This document shows, piece after piece, positions 8,677 to 17,248 of a DNA stretch of 64,000 nt. The DNA lies in assembly GCA_037190485.1 (NCBI GenBank), contig JBBCJB010000020.1, positions 62,001-126,000 of the forward strand. Reading direction: 5' to 3'. This DNA comes from Parapedobacter sp037190485 (lineage in GTDB: Bacteria > Bacteroidota > Bacteroidia > Sphingobacteriales > Sphingobacteriaceae). The stretch's first letter is position 1. Each line of letters opens with the position of its first letter. The position numbers and the translations under genes are program-made. Below the pieces are notes generated by a model, which saw only the letters and a program-made list of their open reading frames with translations, had not been told where the DNA came from and made no database searches.

Positions 8677-9711
8677 TTAACGTTCCAACTCGACCTCGCC
8701 GGATGGACGCTCAAGTTTCGCTGAACCACTTGGTTGGCCGAAATCCGGGTTTCCGTCGTCATCGAAGGTGAATGGCTGAAGGAACACGTGGCGGTTATTC
8801 CACCCGCCGTCCAAGCTCAGTTTCGAATGATAGTATATCCAGTGTTCGGTATCGTCAGGCGAAGTCGTCATACTGGCATGCCCCACTCCGTGCACGCCAC
8901 CGGTGCCCTGAAACACCGGTTGATCGGCCTTGACCCATGCATCCGGATCCAAGGGGTCGCTTGCCGGCGACTTCAGCCGCAGTTGTCCCATTTTATAATG
9001 TTCGGTCCATGATCCGCGCGTGGAATACAGGATAAACACGTCATCGCGATGCTGCAACACCTGCGGGCCTTCCAGCAACACGATTTTATCCCCCTTTTCC
9101 CAAGGCAGTTCGGGTTTGGACAACAAGACGCGCTTGCCGAGCGTGTACGGATCGATCAGCTCCGCGATGTACAGGTATTGATCCACATCGTGGTGGTCGT
9201 GCAATGCGCTCCAGCCGGACCATACTGCATAATTTTTTCCTCGGTGCTGTAGCAAAGTCATGTCGATGGCCCAACAATTATCTTTCTTCGTCGCTGGGTC
9301 ATCGCCGGTGTAAAACATCCCCTTGTCTACATAGGGACCGAACGGATTGTCGGCTTCCAGCACACCCGCGCGCTGGGCAAAATAGGGCGCTCCTTTATGT
9401 ACCGAAGCGGCATAATAGATATACCATTTGCCATCGATGACATGGATTTCTGGTGCCCAGATGTTGAAGCTGTTCCAAGCATTTTCTGGCGGGATCCAAA
9501 CGACAGCCGATTCTTCGAATTTGGTTAAATAGCGGGATTGGGTTACGGTTATCCCGCCTCCGCCGCTGAAAACGGTATAGTAGCGCCCGTCATACTTCAT
9601 CACAAATGGGTCGGCCCCTTTGCGAAGCGGGTTATCGAAGGTCTTTTCCTGCGCCTGGATCTGGCCATGCGCCAGCAAGCAAACGAATAACAAGTGAATT
9701 GCCTTGTTCAT
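8677..9711 (-). CDS. Glycoside hydrolase family 43 protein
   Basis: 344 residues from ATG at 9711; a longer start at 9747 would hide the signal peptide. Residues 1-20 form a Sec signal peptide ending near QIQAQ, so it is exported. The rest is a five-bladed beta-propeller of the GH43 type. The three acidic residues expected for catalysis are visible: the general base Asp34 (KGADPF), the pKa-modulating Asp150 (CWAIDM) and the general acid Glu214 (LLEGPQ); the FNIWAPEIH stretch at about 82-90 is also typical. Family members cut alpha-L-arabinofuranosides or beta-D-xylosides, so hemicellulose or arabinan side chains are the likely substrate. It is a single-gene unit with its own strong promoter and terminator and is not joined to a SusCD pair. 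Confidence 0.88.
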   Translation of the reverse strand: MNKAIHLLFVCLLAHGQIQAQEKTFDNPLRKGADPFVMKYDGRYYTVFSGGGGITVTQSRYLTKFEESAVVWIPPENAWNSFNIWAPEIHVIDGKWYIYYAASVHKGAPYFAQRAGVLEADNPFGPYVDKGMFYTGDDPATKKDNCWAIDMTLLQHRGKNYAVWSGWSALHDHHDVDQYLYIAELIDPYTLGKRVLLSKPELPWEKGDKIVLLEGPQVLQHRDDVFILYSTRGSWTEHYKMGQLRLKSPASDPLDPDAWVKADQPVFQGTGGVHGVGHASMTTSPDDTEHWIYYHSKLSLDGGWNNRHVFLQPFTFDDDGNPDFGQPSGSAKLERPSGEVELER

Positions 9712-9744
9712 TGAATTAACGATATCTGGGTCGAGTCCAAGTTT

Positions 9745-9775
9745 CAAACATACTTAAAGTTGCCTTTCTGTGCAA
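9745..9775 (-). promoter_or_regulatory. Bacteroidota-type promoter of the GH43 gene
   Basis: On the minus strand TTG (9775-9773) is followed after exactly 20 bp by TATGTTTG (9752-9745), a full match to the Bacteroidota TTG/TAnnTTTG consensus. The -7 element ends 33 bp before the ATG at 9711. Confidence 0.6.
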
Positions 9776-9951
9776 TTTTAATCGCAGCCAATAAAAATGT
9801 GACAACATTAAGGTAAATTCGCCTTATGGACCGGCACGGCAATATAACTTAAAGAAATGAAACCTGCATGAGTTACCATAAACAAAAGGATATGAACTAC
9901 GCGTAGCGATTTCTTGAACTCAAACAAGCAATGAATAAACAATTTATTCGG

Positions 9952-10524
9952 ATGAAAAAAATAATAGCAATATGGGTGGTTCTCCTGGCCTGTCAATTCA
10001 TACAGGGTTGCAGGCCTATGAAAATGCTGATCACGGACATCAAATTCGCGATGGTGGAAATGGAAATAACGCAGCACAAGAAATGGACGCAAACCACATA
10101 CACGTGTACATCGCTGCTTAAGGACCAATTGATTTTCGCGATTTCATATGACCTATTGTACTTGGAAAGAGCGGCGCTTGTCGGTTTCGGGAACTCGGCA
10201 TATGCCACTACGGTAGGCAAAGTGATCGTAAACCCGTTACTCGACGATACATTCGGCCTTCGATTCAACGAATCTTTCGTATTCAACGGTGAAACCATAC
10301 CGCCCCACACCGATATCCTCGCCATTGACGCAATAAAGAAACATATTAAAATCGAGCATTCGAGTTTTCAATCCTGCCATGGCAACAACGACAAAATCAT
10401 CACGTTCGACGACTATTTCATGTCAGCTTCTGATTTCCCAGCCGAGGCGTACATGGCCGTATTTACCTGCAAAACCAGTGAAGGGACAACGTTCGAACGT
10501 TCAACCAATTTCCGGACATCGTAG
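9952..10524 (+). CDS. Hypothetical lipoprotein
   Basis: 190 residues from ATG at 9952; an ATG at 9931 is in frame but 9952 gives the compact lipoprotein signal MKKIIAIWVVLLACQFIQGC with cysteine at residue 20. The mature protein is about 170 residues, predicted beta-rich, with two later cysteines (SSFQSCHG and VFTCKTS) that could pair. The base composition is lower in GC than in the neighbouring genes, a possible sign of different origin. It resembles small Bacteroidota lipoproteins of unknown function; I do not recognise a named domain. It is convergent with the VOC protein gene, whose stop lies 11 bp away. Confidence 0.65.
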   Translation: MKKIIAIWVVLLACQFIQGCRPMKMLITDIKFAMVEMEITQHKKWTQTTYTCTSLLKDQLIFAISYDLLYLERAALVGFGNSAYATTVGKVIVNPLLDDTFGLRFNESFVFNGETIPPHTDILAIDAIKKHIKIEHSSFQSCHGNNDKIITFDDYFMSASDFPAEAYMAVFTCKTSEGTTFERSTNFRTS

Positions 10525-10534
10525 GCAACTTTGA

Positions 10535-10948
10535 TTAAGGGCACCTCGAAACACCCAACACCCACCGCACATCGAATGCATCGGTGACTTCAACCAGCTT
10601 TTGGCCACCGTCATGCTTGGCAAAAATGCCCTTTTTGTCGGCTTGCAGCTTTTCGATCAGCGCCTGCCTATCGGACGAATCTTTGCATTGCAGAAAAATG
10701 GACACGTAATTGCCAAGTGTACGCCCTTCGTCGTGCACCAAGTCAGAGCCATGTATGGTAATGCCAGCGGAGACGAGCGCCCCGCAGATGACTGGCCTAT
10801 CCACATAGCCTACAAGGTTCTGCCCAAACGTTTCGAATCGCAAAGTGCCGCCGAAACACGTTTGGTAATGGGTGAGTGCCGCCCTGCAATTACCCGAAAA
10901 GGTGATGAAAACGGCACTCACGAAACCACCGCCGTTAGGACCTGTCAT
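10535..10948 (-). CDS. VOC (PhnB/glyoxalase-like) superfamily protein
   Basis: 137 residues from ATG at 10948, 14 bp after the stop of the SRPBCC gene; longer starts would run into that gene. The sequence FVSAVFITFSGNCRAALTHY and the following CFGGTLRFETF are typical of PhnB-like vicinal-oxygen-chelate proteins, in which two such beta-alpha-beta halves form a metal-binding cup. The PhnB-like branch is widespread and mostly without known substrate. It is the last gene of a three-gene cluster with an SRPBCC protein and a DoxX-like membrane protein. Cytoplasmic; function unknown beyond the fold. Confidence 0.75.
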   Translation of the reverse strand: MTGPNGGGFVSAVFITFSGNCRAALTHYQTCFGGTLRFETFGQNLVGYVDRPVICGALVSAGITIHGSDLVHDEGRTLGNYVSIFLQCKDSSDRQALIEKLQADKKGIFAKHDGGQKLVEVTDAFDVRWVLGVSRCP

Positions 10949-10962
10949 AAAAACAAATCGAA

Positions 10963-11412
10963 TCAAGCATCGGGAATGTCGGGTTCCACGAGTTTCATCA
11001 ATTTCTCCAACGATTCCTGCCAACCCAGATAACACATTTCCAGCGGTATCACGGCCGGTATCCCTTCCTGTAAGACACGGAGTTCGGTACCGCACGATAC
11101 ACCTTTCAGCCACACCGTGGTGGTCATTTCTCCGGGCAGGTTCGGATCGTCAAACGTATCCGAGTATTTAATAAGCGAATTGGGGGCGATCTCGAGGTAC
11201 GTCCCCCCGAAAGAATGCCCATGGCCAGTACCGAAATTGATGAACGTCATGTTGAACTTGCCTCCGACTTCGAAATCCATGCGCTGTACGGTGCAGATAA
11301 AACCGTAAGGTGGCAACCAAGTCGCATGCGCCAGTGGATCGGCAAACGCCTTGAACACCTTTTCGGGACTTGCCTTGATGACCCGATGCAATGAAACCGA
11401 ATTATTTTCCAT
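10963..11412 (-). CDS. SRPBCC (AHSA1/START-like) family protein
   Basis: 149 residues. It begins with the typical SLHRVIKASPEKVFKAFADP, followed by the ATWLPPYGF and VGGKFNMTFI strands of the AHSA1-like branch of the Bet v1/SRPBCC fold, which forms a hydrophobic ligand cavity. The C-terminal helix GWQESLEKLMKLVEP is also characteristic. Family members bind small hydrophobic molecules or assist chaperones; many sit beside AraC or ArsR regulators and DoxX genes, as here. It lies 11 bp downstream of the DoxX-like gene and 14 bp upstream of the VOC gene, so the three are probably one operon. Ligand unknown. Confidence 0.82.
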   Translation of the reverse strand: MENNSVSLHRVIKASPEKVFKAFADPLAHATWLPPYGFICTVQRMDFEVGGKFNMTFINFGTGHGHSFGGTYLEIAPNSLIKYSDTFDDPNLPGEMTTTVWLKGVSCGTELRVLQEGIPAVIPLEMCYLGWQESLEKLMKLVEPDIPDA

Positions 11413-11423
11413 CGTATTTAAAT

Positions 11424-11804
11424 TTAGCTGTATCGAACAGATTGGATTTTTTCGTTATACACGTAAGAGACCGCCAGGATACCCAACACCACCAGCGGCA
11501 TCAGCATGAAACCGATGTTTTTATCCACACAGGCATGGCTGATGAACGCAAAGACCAGGCTGAACGCGAGCCCGGCATAGGCCCATTCCTTCAGCTTGGC
11601 CGGTGCTTTGGGAAAGGCTATCGCCGCTACGCCGAGTACTTTGAAAATGATCAATGCGTAGGCAAAGTAATCGGGATAGCCCAACGGTTTGGTACCCATG
11701 TTGACGTGTTGCGGTGAGAACAACAGGGTGCCAAGTGGCATGATGCCCTCCCAAAGGATGATGATGGCCGTGGCCACCCAGAAAATCAATTTTTGCTTCT
11801 TCAT
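11424..11804 (-). CDS. DoxX-like small membrane protein
   Basis: 126 residues with four predicted membrane helices. The motif pattern LGYPDYFAYALIIFKVLG and KLKEWAYAGLAFSLVFAFISH fits the DoxX-like family (DoxX_2), small integral membrane proteins sometimes linked to thiol stress and detoxification. It is the first gene of the DoxX/SRPBCC/VOC cluster and is divergent from the DJ-1/AraC regulator gene with a 144-bp shared upstream region, which suggests that regulator controls it. A TACCTTTG -7 element lies 26 bp before the start. Biochemical role unknown. Confidence 0.78.
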   Translation of the reverse strand: MKKQKLIFWVATAIIILWEGIMPLGTLLFSPQHVNMGTKPLGYPDYFAYALIIFKVLGVAAIAFPKAPAKLKEWAYAGLAFSLVFAFISHACVDKNIGFMLMPLVVLGILAVSYVYNEKIQSVRYS

Positions 11805-11829
11805 ATACGTTAATTAACTATTTACAACG

Positions 11830-11837
11830 CAAAGGTA
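11830..11837 (-). promoter_or_regulatory. Candidate -7 element (TACCTTTG) of the DoxX-like operon
   Basis: The minus strand reads TACCTTTG, a full match to TAnnTTTG, ending 26 bp before the DoxX-like ATG. A TTG sits 17 bp further upstream (11857-11855), slightly closer than the usual 19-21 bp. Confidence 0.45.
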
Positions 11838-11948
11838 AATACAACCTTACTCGCCAAGCGGTTGTGAAAATGACAAACTGGGGGGTGGATTATGACAAAA
11901 CTATTTTATACCTTGCAGCTTTATGTAGGGCATCTATAACCGATTGAT

Positions 11949-12926
11949 ATGCAGATTTCTGTCTTTGTACCCGAACATGGGGTCATTGAAGCGGTCACGC
12001 CGCCATTCCGGACATTCCATACCGCCAATGAATTCCTGGCCGCGTTCGGCAAAAAGCCGATTTTCAAGGTTGAATATGTGGGGATGAAGGAACATGTGCC
12101 AGCCAACAACGGCGAATACCTCATCAAGACCGATAGGCTGCTCATGGATGTGACCGAAACGGACTTGCTGATCATCCCGCCTGCGTTCGGCGACACCGCC
12201 AAGGGTGTCCTAGCCAATAAGGAGGCGATACCGTATTTCAGGAAGCTGCACGAAAAGGGGGCCAGCCTGGCCAGCCTGTGCATCGGCGCTTTCCTGCTGG
12301 CCGAAACGGGTTTGCTCAATGGCAAGAAGTGCTCTACCCATTGGGCACATGTCAATGAGTTCAGGGAACGATATCCGGAGGTGGAGGTGGAAGACGGCGC
12401 CATCATCACCGAACACGACAACATCTACAGCAGCGGCGGGGCAAGCAGCCTATGGAACCTGATCCTGTACCTGGTCGAGAAGTTCGCGGATCGCGAAACG
12501 GCGGTCATGATCTCCAAATATTTCGCGTTGGATATCGGACGGGATAGTCAGTCACAATTCGCCATCTTCAAGGGCCAACGCAACCATGGGGATGAAGACA
12601 TCCAAAAGGTGCAGGATTACATCGAAACGTACTACCAAGAGCGGATTACGATAGACATGCTGGCGCAACTGATCAATACGGGCCGCAGGACGTTCGAGCG
12701 GAAATTCAAGGAGGCGACCAACAACACGCCCATCGAATACATCCAGCGGGTGCGCATGGAAGCCGCCAAAAAGTCTTTTGAGGCCTCTAGGAAGAACGTA
12801 ACCGAAATCATGTTCGATGTGGGGTATACCGATACCAAAGCGTTCCGGGATACGTTCCGGAAAATCACGGGGCTAACCCCGATCGAGTACCGGAACAAGT
12901 TTGCGCGGGTGGCGAATGAGGTGTGA
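11949..12926 (+). CDS. GlxA-type transcriptional regulator (DJ-1/PfpI plus AraC HTH)
   Basis: 325 residues. Residues 1-190 form a DJ-1/PfpI-like class I amidotransferase domain with the nucleophile-elbow region ASLCIGAFLLAE, its cysteine at residue 111. Residues about 215-320 are a two-helix-turn-helix AraC DNA-binding domain (MLAQLINTGRRTFERKF and ITEIMFDVGYTDTKAFRDTF-like second half, ending in GLTPIEYRNKF). This is the GlxA-family layout, in which the DJ-1 domain is thought to sense a ligand rather than act as an enzyme. It is divergent from the DoxX/SRPBCC/VOC operon and is its obvious candidate regulator. Confidence 0.88.
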   Translation: MQISVFVPEHGVIEAVTPPFRTFHTANEFLAAFGKKPIFKVEYVGMKEHVPANNGEYLIKTDRLLMDVTETDLLIIPPAFGDTAKGVLANKEAIPYFRKLHEKGASLASLCIGAFLLAETGLLNGKKCSTHWAHVNEFRERYPEVEVEDGAIITEHDNIYSSGGASSLWNLILYLVEKFADRETAVMISKYFALDIGRDSQSQFAIFKGQRNHGDEDIQKVQDYIETYYQERITIDMLAQLINTGRRTFERKFKEATNNTPIEYIQRVRMEAAKKSFEASRKNVTEIMFDVGYTDTKAFRDTFRKITGLTPIEYRNKFARVANEV

Positions 12927-12972
12927 ATGCCGAGGCGAACGGCTGCCTCTTCCCTAGGCCTTCATTGCCCAC

Positions 12973-13045
12973 GAGCCCAAACGAACCAAGCAACTCCAAC
13001 GCACCTTGTCCACTTCTTCGTTGAGGGGGTTCGTTTTTTTGGCTC
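12973..13045 (+). terminator. Possible terminator after the GlxA-type gene
   Basis: AAACGAACC (12979-12987) can pair with GGTTCGTTT (13028-13036), flanked by a further pairing of GAGCC with GGCTC, and the stem ends in a run of seven Ts on the plus strand. The loop of about 40 nt is large for an intrinsic terminator. The rest of the 12927-13110 gap shows nothing recognisable. Confidence 0.3.
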
Positions 13046-13110
13046 GCTTGGCTGCTGAGGCCGTCGTCCACACGCCATGCCCGTGACGCACTCGGCATTC
13101 CTTTGGGATT

Positions 13111-14280
13111 TTAGGGATATTGAGGTGCATCCAGCGATTTCGCCAGGCGCTCCAGCCCCTCGCGCAACAACGCCCGCGGGCAGGCGATGTTGATGCGCAG
13201 AAACCCTTCGCCAGCCGCGCCGTAAAACGTTCCAGGAATGAGCCACAGTTTTTCGCGGACAAGAAGTTCGTCAGCGAACGCCTTGGCTGATGTTACCTGC
13301 GCGCGGCAATCCAACCAAACCAGGTAGGTCGCCTCCAACGCGATGACACGCGTGGCGGGCAGGTGGGTCTTGCAAAACGCCACCAGTTCGTTGAAGTTGT
13401 CCATCAGGTAGGCCTTGAGCGCTTCGAGCCAATCCGCCCCGTGTTGATAGGCCGCGATGAGCGCCTCGATGCCGAACGGATTCAATAGCACCATCTCCTG
13501 CGCAGCGAGCACTTGCCGGATGCTTGACCGCAACGATTCGTCAGCTGAAAACAGGTACCCCACCTGCAAGCCGGCTAAGTTGAACGTCTTGCTGGGCGAG
13601 CTCACCGTAATGGACTTCAACCCGGGCAAGCCAACCAACGAGGCGAATGGAATGTGCCGGTGCGGTGCGAAAACCAGGTCGGAATGGATTTCGTCAGAAA
13701 GCACGATTACGCCGTTGTGGACGCAAATCTCGCCTACGCGATGCAGCTCTTCGGCCGTCCATGCCCGGCCGACCGGGTTGTGGGGATTGCAAAGGAAAAA
13801 CAACTTGACCGACGGATCGGCCGCCTTGGCCTCCAGGTCTTCGAAATCGATGGTGTACCGGCCGTCTAGGATTCGCAGGTTACTCTCGACCACCTCCCTG
13901 CCGCAATGCTTGGCGGTTTCAAAGAAGTGGTTGTACACCGGCGGTTGCAACAACAGCTTATCGCCGGCATCGGTCAGCGCGCGCACGATCGCCGACAGTG
14001 CGGGGATGACACCCGTGACGGGAATGATCCAATCCGTTGGCACGTCGAGCCCATGGCGCTTGCGCCACCAGCCGCCAATGGCCTCGTAAAAACGCCGCGG
14101 TGTTTGCGTATACCCGAATATGCCATGCGTAACGCGCTCCTGCAATGCGTGCCTGATGACTGGTGCGGCCTTGAAATCCATATCGGCAATCCACATGGGC
14201 AGTACGCCCGGTGCTGCCGCATCCCATTTGATGCAATCGGTGCCCAGTCGGTCTACGCGTTCGTCGAAATCAAAATCCAT
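13111..14280 (-). CDS. MalY/PatB-type PLP-dependent C-S lyase or aminotransferase
   Basis: 389 residues, full length for a fold-type I aminotransferase of the MalY/PatB group. Signature features are LPMWIADMDF at 27-36, GIFGY near 53-57, NPHNPVGR at 165-172, the PLP-contacting SDEIHSD at 195-201, and the Schiff-base lysine Lys231 in SPSKTFN. MalY/PatB enzymes cleave cystathionine or cysteine conjugates (C-S beta-lyase) and some act as aminotransferases; MalY of E. coli also has a regulatory role. Cytoplasmic. It lies 189 bp after the O-acetylesterase start region on the other side of a non-coding gap and is probably not part of the large locus that follows. Assignment to the group is firm; the exact substrate is not. 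Confidence 0.87.
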   Translation of the reverse strand: MDFDFDERVDRLGTDCIKWDAAAPGVLPMWIADMDFKAAPVIRHALQERVTHGIFGYTQTPRRFYEAIGGWWRKRHGLDVPTDWIIPVTGVIPALSAIVRALTDAGDKLLLQPPVYNHFFETAKHCGREVVESNLRILDGRYTIDFEDLEAKAADPSVKLFFLCNPHNPVGRAWTAEELHRVGEICVHNGVIVLSDEIHSDLVFAPHRHIPFASLVGLPGLKSITVSSPSKTFNLAGLQVGYLFSADESLRSSIRQVLAAQEMVLLNPFGIEALIAAYQHGADWLEALKAYLMDNFNELVAFCKTHLPATRVIALEATYLVWLDCRAQVTSAKAFADELLVREKLWLIPGTFYGAAGEGFLRINIACPRALLREGLERLAKSLDAPQYP

Positions 14281-14469
14281 GGGCGGAAATTACGGATTTT
14301 TTTGGAGGTTGGCTGTCCGCTTTGCGCTGTTTGCTTTTTGCTAGGTCGTTTAAATGGAGGGTATAAAAAAAGATTGTGTAAACGCAGTCCCGACCGTCGG
14401 CCATCGTCACCGTAGGGGTGGCGTTCCGCGCGTTCATGCCGTTCAATGACTCCATGGTCAAGTAGTTTA

Positions 14470-15945
14470 CTATCGCTTCAGTCCGTAAGCGCCACCTTTC
14501 GTAACGCCATCCCAATCATCTGTCCGAAAAGGCGCAGCGGGAAACCCTTCCTTGTTGAATAGGTTGCTCGTTCCGGCATCGTCTGCCCACGCGTATCGCA
14601 CGGCTTTGGGTTTCTGCACCGCAGGCGAAGTAACGATGATTTGGTTTCCGCGGATGGTCGCCTGGGCAGGATGGAATACCCGGTCGCCGCCTGCGACCTC
14701 GAAACCGACCAGACCGCCAGCATCGGCTTTCGCTTCAAGCCCGCCACCAAGGTGGTCGAAATCAATGAAGACCCGGCTTCCATCCACGCGGTGCTTTCGG
14801 TAAACCGGGCCGCTATATACGACATCCCGTCCATAGCTATCGGCAAGCGCAATGGCCGCCAAGCGCTTACCGACGTCTTGCTTATTACGTGGATGGATGT
14901 CATTGGTATTGCCGATGTCTATCGCAATGGCTTGCCCTGTGCGTGGCAATGCCAGCGCGCGCTGTTGGGCTTCACGCAATTCCGCCCACGTGCTTCCGTT
15001 TTGGCTGTCGCCACCAAGCGCCTTGAAACTGGACAGCTGCACATGGTAAAAGGGAAAATCCCCAAGCTCCCACCTTATGCGCCAATCGTTTATCAGCAAG
15101 GGAAACGTCTCCCGGTATTGGTAAGCCCGGCCTGTATTGGCTTCCCCCTGGTACCAGATGACGCCTTTGATGGTGTAGGCGAGCAGGGGGTGGATCAAGG
15201 AATTGAACAGCAGTGTGGGATATCTATTGGGCTTTTCTGCTCGATCCAATGAATCTTTAGGCACCCTTTCAAATGCGCGTGCCGCCTCGCGGAGTTCGGC
15301 ATGTTGATGCATGGCTTCAAGGCTCATCCAGCTCTCGAGCTGGGTTCCGCCCCATGCCGCATTGATCAGACCGATCGGCACCTTCAGGGCTTTGTGCAAT
15401 TCCCTCGCATAAAAATAACCGACGGCAGTGAACTCGCCCACGTTTTCCGAGGTTGCGGTCTTCCACGCCAAGGGCTCCGCTACGTCATCCATTGGCACGG
15501 CGGCTGTGCGCCGCGGAATCACCACCTGCCTGATCTGCGGATAGTGGGCCGATGCAATTTCTTGTTCGGCATCCGCCGATTCCTTGACCACCCAACGCAT
15601 GTTCGATTGTCCGGAACATACCCAGACCTCCCCGACCCACACATCGGCAATCGATACGCGGTTATTGCCCGATACCACGAGCTCGAACGGCCCGCCGGCT
15701 TTTTCTGGCAAGAGCGCCAATTGCCATCGTCCGTCGGCCCCCGCAACGGTCTCATCGCGCTGGTCCTTCAATTGCACGGTAACTCGTTCCCCCGGATCCG
15801 CCCAGCCCCAAATACGGATCGGCTGTTCACGCTGTAAGACCATGCCATCCGAAAAAATACGGGGAAGCCTGACATCGGCTAACGCAGATTGGGCCAACAA
15901 CGACAAAAAGCCGCACAACAGACCTAGATATCCATGCCTCTTCAT
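14470..15945 (-). CDS. Sialate O-acetylesterase family (SASA) protein
   Basis: 491 residues from ATG at 15945; the longest frame (16026) runs back into the upstream gene. A signal peptide (about residues 1-23, ending near SALA) directs it to the periplasm or beyond. The first domain after the signal is a small beta domain (VRLPRIFSDGMVLQR), followed by an SGNH-hydrolase domain with catalytic Ser114 in CSGQSNM, the oxyanion region NAAWGG, and the DIHP block carrying the catalytic Asp/His. SASA enzymes remove O-acetyl groups from sialic acids, xylan or pectin. As the last gene of the large GH28/SusCD locus, de-acetylation of a plant cell-wall glycan is the best guess. Confidence 0.88.
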   Translation of the reverse strand: MKRHGYLGLLCGFLSLLAQSALADVRLPRIFSDGMVLQREQPIRIWGWADPGERVTVQLKDQRDETVAGADGRWQLALLPEKAGGPFELVVSGNNRVSIADVWVGEVWVCSGQSNMRWVVKESADAEQEIASAHYPQIRQVVIPRRTAAVPMDDVAEPLAWKTATSENVGEFTAVGYFYARELHKALKVPIGLINAAWGGTQLESWMSLEAMHQHAELREAARAFERVPKDSLDRAEKPNRYPTLLFNSLIHPLLAYTIKGVIWYQGEANTGRAYQYRETFPLLINDWRIRWELGDFPFYHVQLSSFKALGGDSQNGSTWAELREAQQRALALPRTGQAIAIDIGNTNDIHPRNKQDVGKRLAAIALADSYGRDVVYSGPVYRKHRVDGSRVFIDFDHLGGGLEAKADAGGLVGFEVAGGDRVFHPAQATIRGNQIIVTSPAVQKPKAVRYAWADDAGTSNLFNKEGFPAAPFRTDDWDGVTKGGAYGLKR

Positions 15946-16003
15946 TTCGATTCTCGCTATATATTTCGTCAACACTTTTGCCTTATGCCAACCACCCAAA
16001 GGC

Positions 16004-17185
16004 TTACTCCAACCAGGCACGTTCAATCGCTACCTCAGCCCCTTTCCGTTCGGCCGACACGTAGGCCGCATAGATGGTAGCCATCGTATCCGCCGCCAAC
16101 AGGCTGTCGCTTTCAATAGGCCCGCCACAAGCGATGGCCGAATAAAACGCGTTCATTTCCTGTTGGTACCCGAGAAACCAGCTTTCGTCTGGCGACACGT
16201 TTGACCACCCTTGTTTGGTCTCGGTCTTTTCGACGACATAGATATCCTTGAAATAGGTCTCGTTGGGCGTATAGGAGTGAATCGCATTGCTCGGGCTGAT
16301 GTTACAGATTGTCCGATGATTATTGGCCATGATTTCCAGGTAGTTCTTCGTGCCCCCCAACGCAAGCTCGCTAGCCAGGGCATCAGCCACCGTCCCGTCC
16401 TCGAAAACGACGTGCACGCTTGCATAGTCTTCAACGTCACGATAGTGGCGCTTGAGATATCCCTGGTCATCATAAGATTCCATACGGGTAATGGCATGAA
16501 CCCGCGCAGATACCGAACGTGGATGAATCGGCTTGCCATACTTGTGTTTGCCCTCCACATGTTTGAGATAGATCATTGCCGCCAACGGATGGCACCCCTT
16601 CCCGACCATGGATCCACCGCCCGAAAGTTCCCACCGCCCATAAGCCAACGAATGCGACCCCGAATGCGATTGTTCGCCAAGCATACGCAGCACCTGTGCG
16701 CCCGATTTGACGATGATTTCCTTTTCTTTCTGGAGTACCGGTGAATAGATCCAATTCTCGGCATAGAGGATACGTCCTTCGCTTTGCCTTTCGGCTTCGA
16801 GCATCCGGGTGATGCGCTGCAAAACGTGCTGCAACCCCTTTTCCCTCGAAAAGGTGTCGCCGTCAAAGCCTGCCCCGTCACCGAAATATCCGGTAAAAGG
16901 CTTTTCGACGATTACATGTTTGCCTTTTTCCAACGCGTTGACCACGATGGCCTCATGCGTGGCCGGGGGCGTGCAAACGTGTACCACATCCGAGTTTGCG
17001 ATCAGGGCATCCAAACCATCAAAGGCCTGTGCATTGGCAACCCGGGCAAAGGCATCCCGGTGGGCCGCCGTTGCCGAATAAACACCCGACACCTCCACTT
17101 TGCAGCAATTGACATGCTGCAAAGCGGCTAGATGGAAACGGGCTGCAAAGCCTGAGCCTGCAAAGCCAGCACGTAACACATTCAT
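16004..17185 (-). CDS. Gfo/Idh/MocA family oxidoreductase, cytoplasmic
   Basis: 393 residues, no signal peptide. The Rossmann start AGFAGSGFAARFHLAAL gives the NAD(P)-binding loop, and the family EKP motif is at 94-96 (VIVEKPF), with the lysine that contacts substrate and cofactor. The C-terminal alpha/beta domain contains GGGSMVGKGCHPL, with the conserved histidine region. Gfo/Idh/MocA enzymes oxidise or reduce sugars and cyclitols using NAD(P), or carry out 3-keto-sugar chemistry. It follows the TIM-barrel isomerase/epimerase gene (63-bp gap), a pairing often seen in keto-sugar pathways. Substrate unknown; it presumably handles a product imported by the locus. Confidence 0.85.
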   Translation of the reverse strand: MNVLRAGFAGSGFAARFHLAALQHVNCCKVEVSGVYSATAAHRDAFARVANAQAFDGLDALIANSDVVHVCTPPATHEAIVVNALEKGKHVIVEKPFTGYFGDGAGFDGDTFSREKGLQHVLQRITRMLEAERQSEGRILYAENWIYSPVLQKEKEIIVKSGAQVLRMLGEQSHSGSHSLAYGRWELSGGGSMVGKGCHPLAAMIYLKHVEGKHKYGKPIHPRSVSARVHAITRMESYDDQGYLKRHYRDVEDYASVHVVFEDGTVADALASELALGGTKNYLEIMANNHRTICNISPSNAIHSYTPNETYFKDIYVVEKTETKQGWSNVSPDESWFLGYQQEMNAFYSAIACGGPIESDSLLAADTMATIYAAYVSAERKGAEVAIERAWLE

Positions 17186-17248
17186 CGATTTATCGAGTTT
17201 TGCACCAGCACACCCAAAAAGATTGACTTTTTTTCCATGGCTTAACCA

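Noticed and set aside
12927..13110. Coding frames between the GlxA-type gene and the MalY gene
   Set aside because: No start with a convincing context and no motif; only a possible terminator is supported.
14270..14515. A short minus-strand frame between the MalY gene and the SASA gene
   Set aside because: It overlaps the ends of both genes and has no recognisable motif; kept as non-coding.
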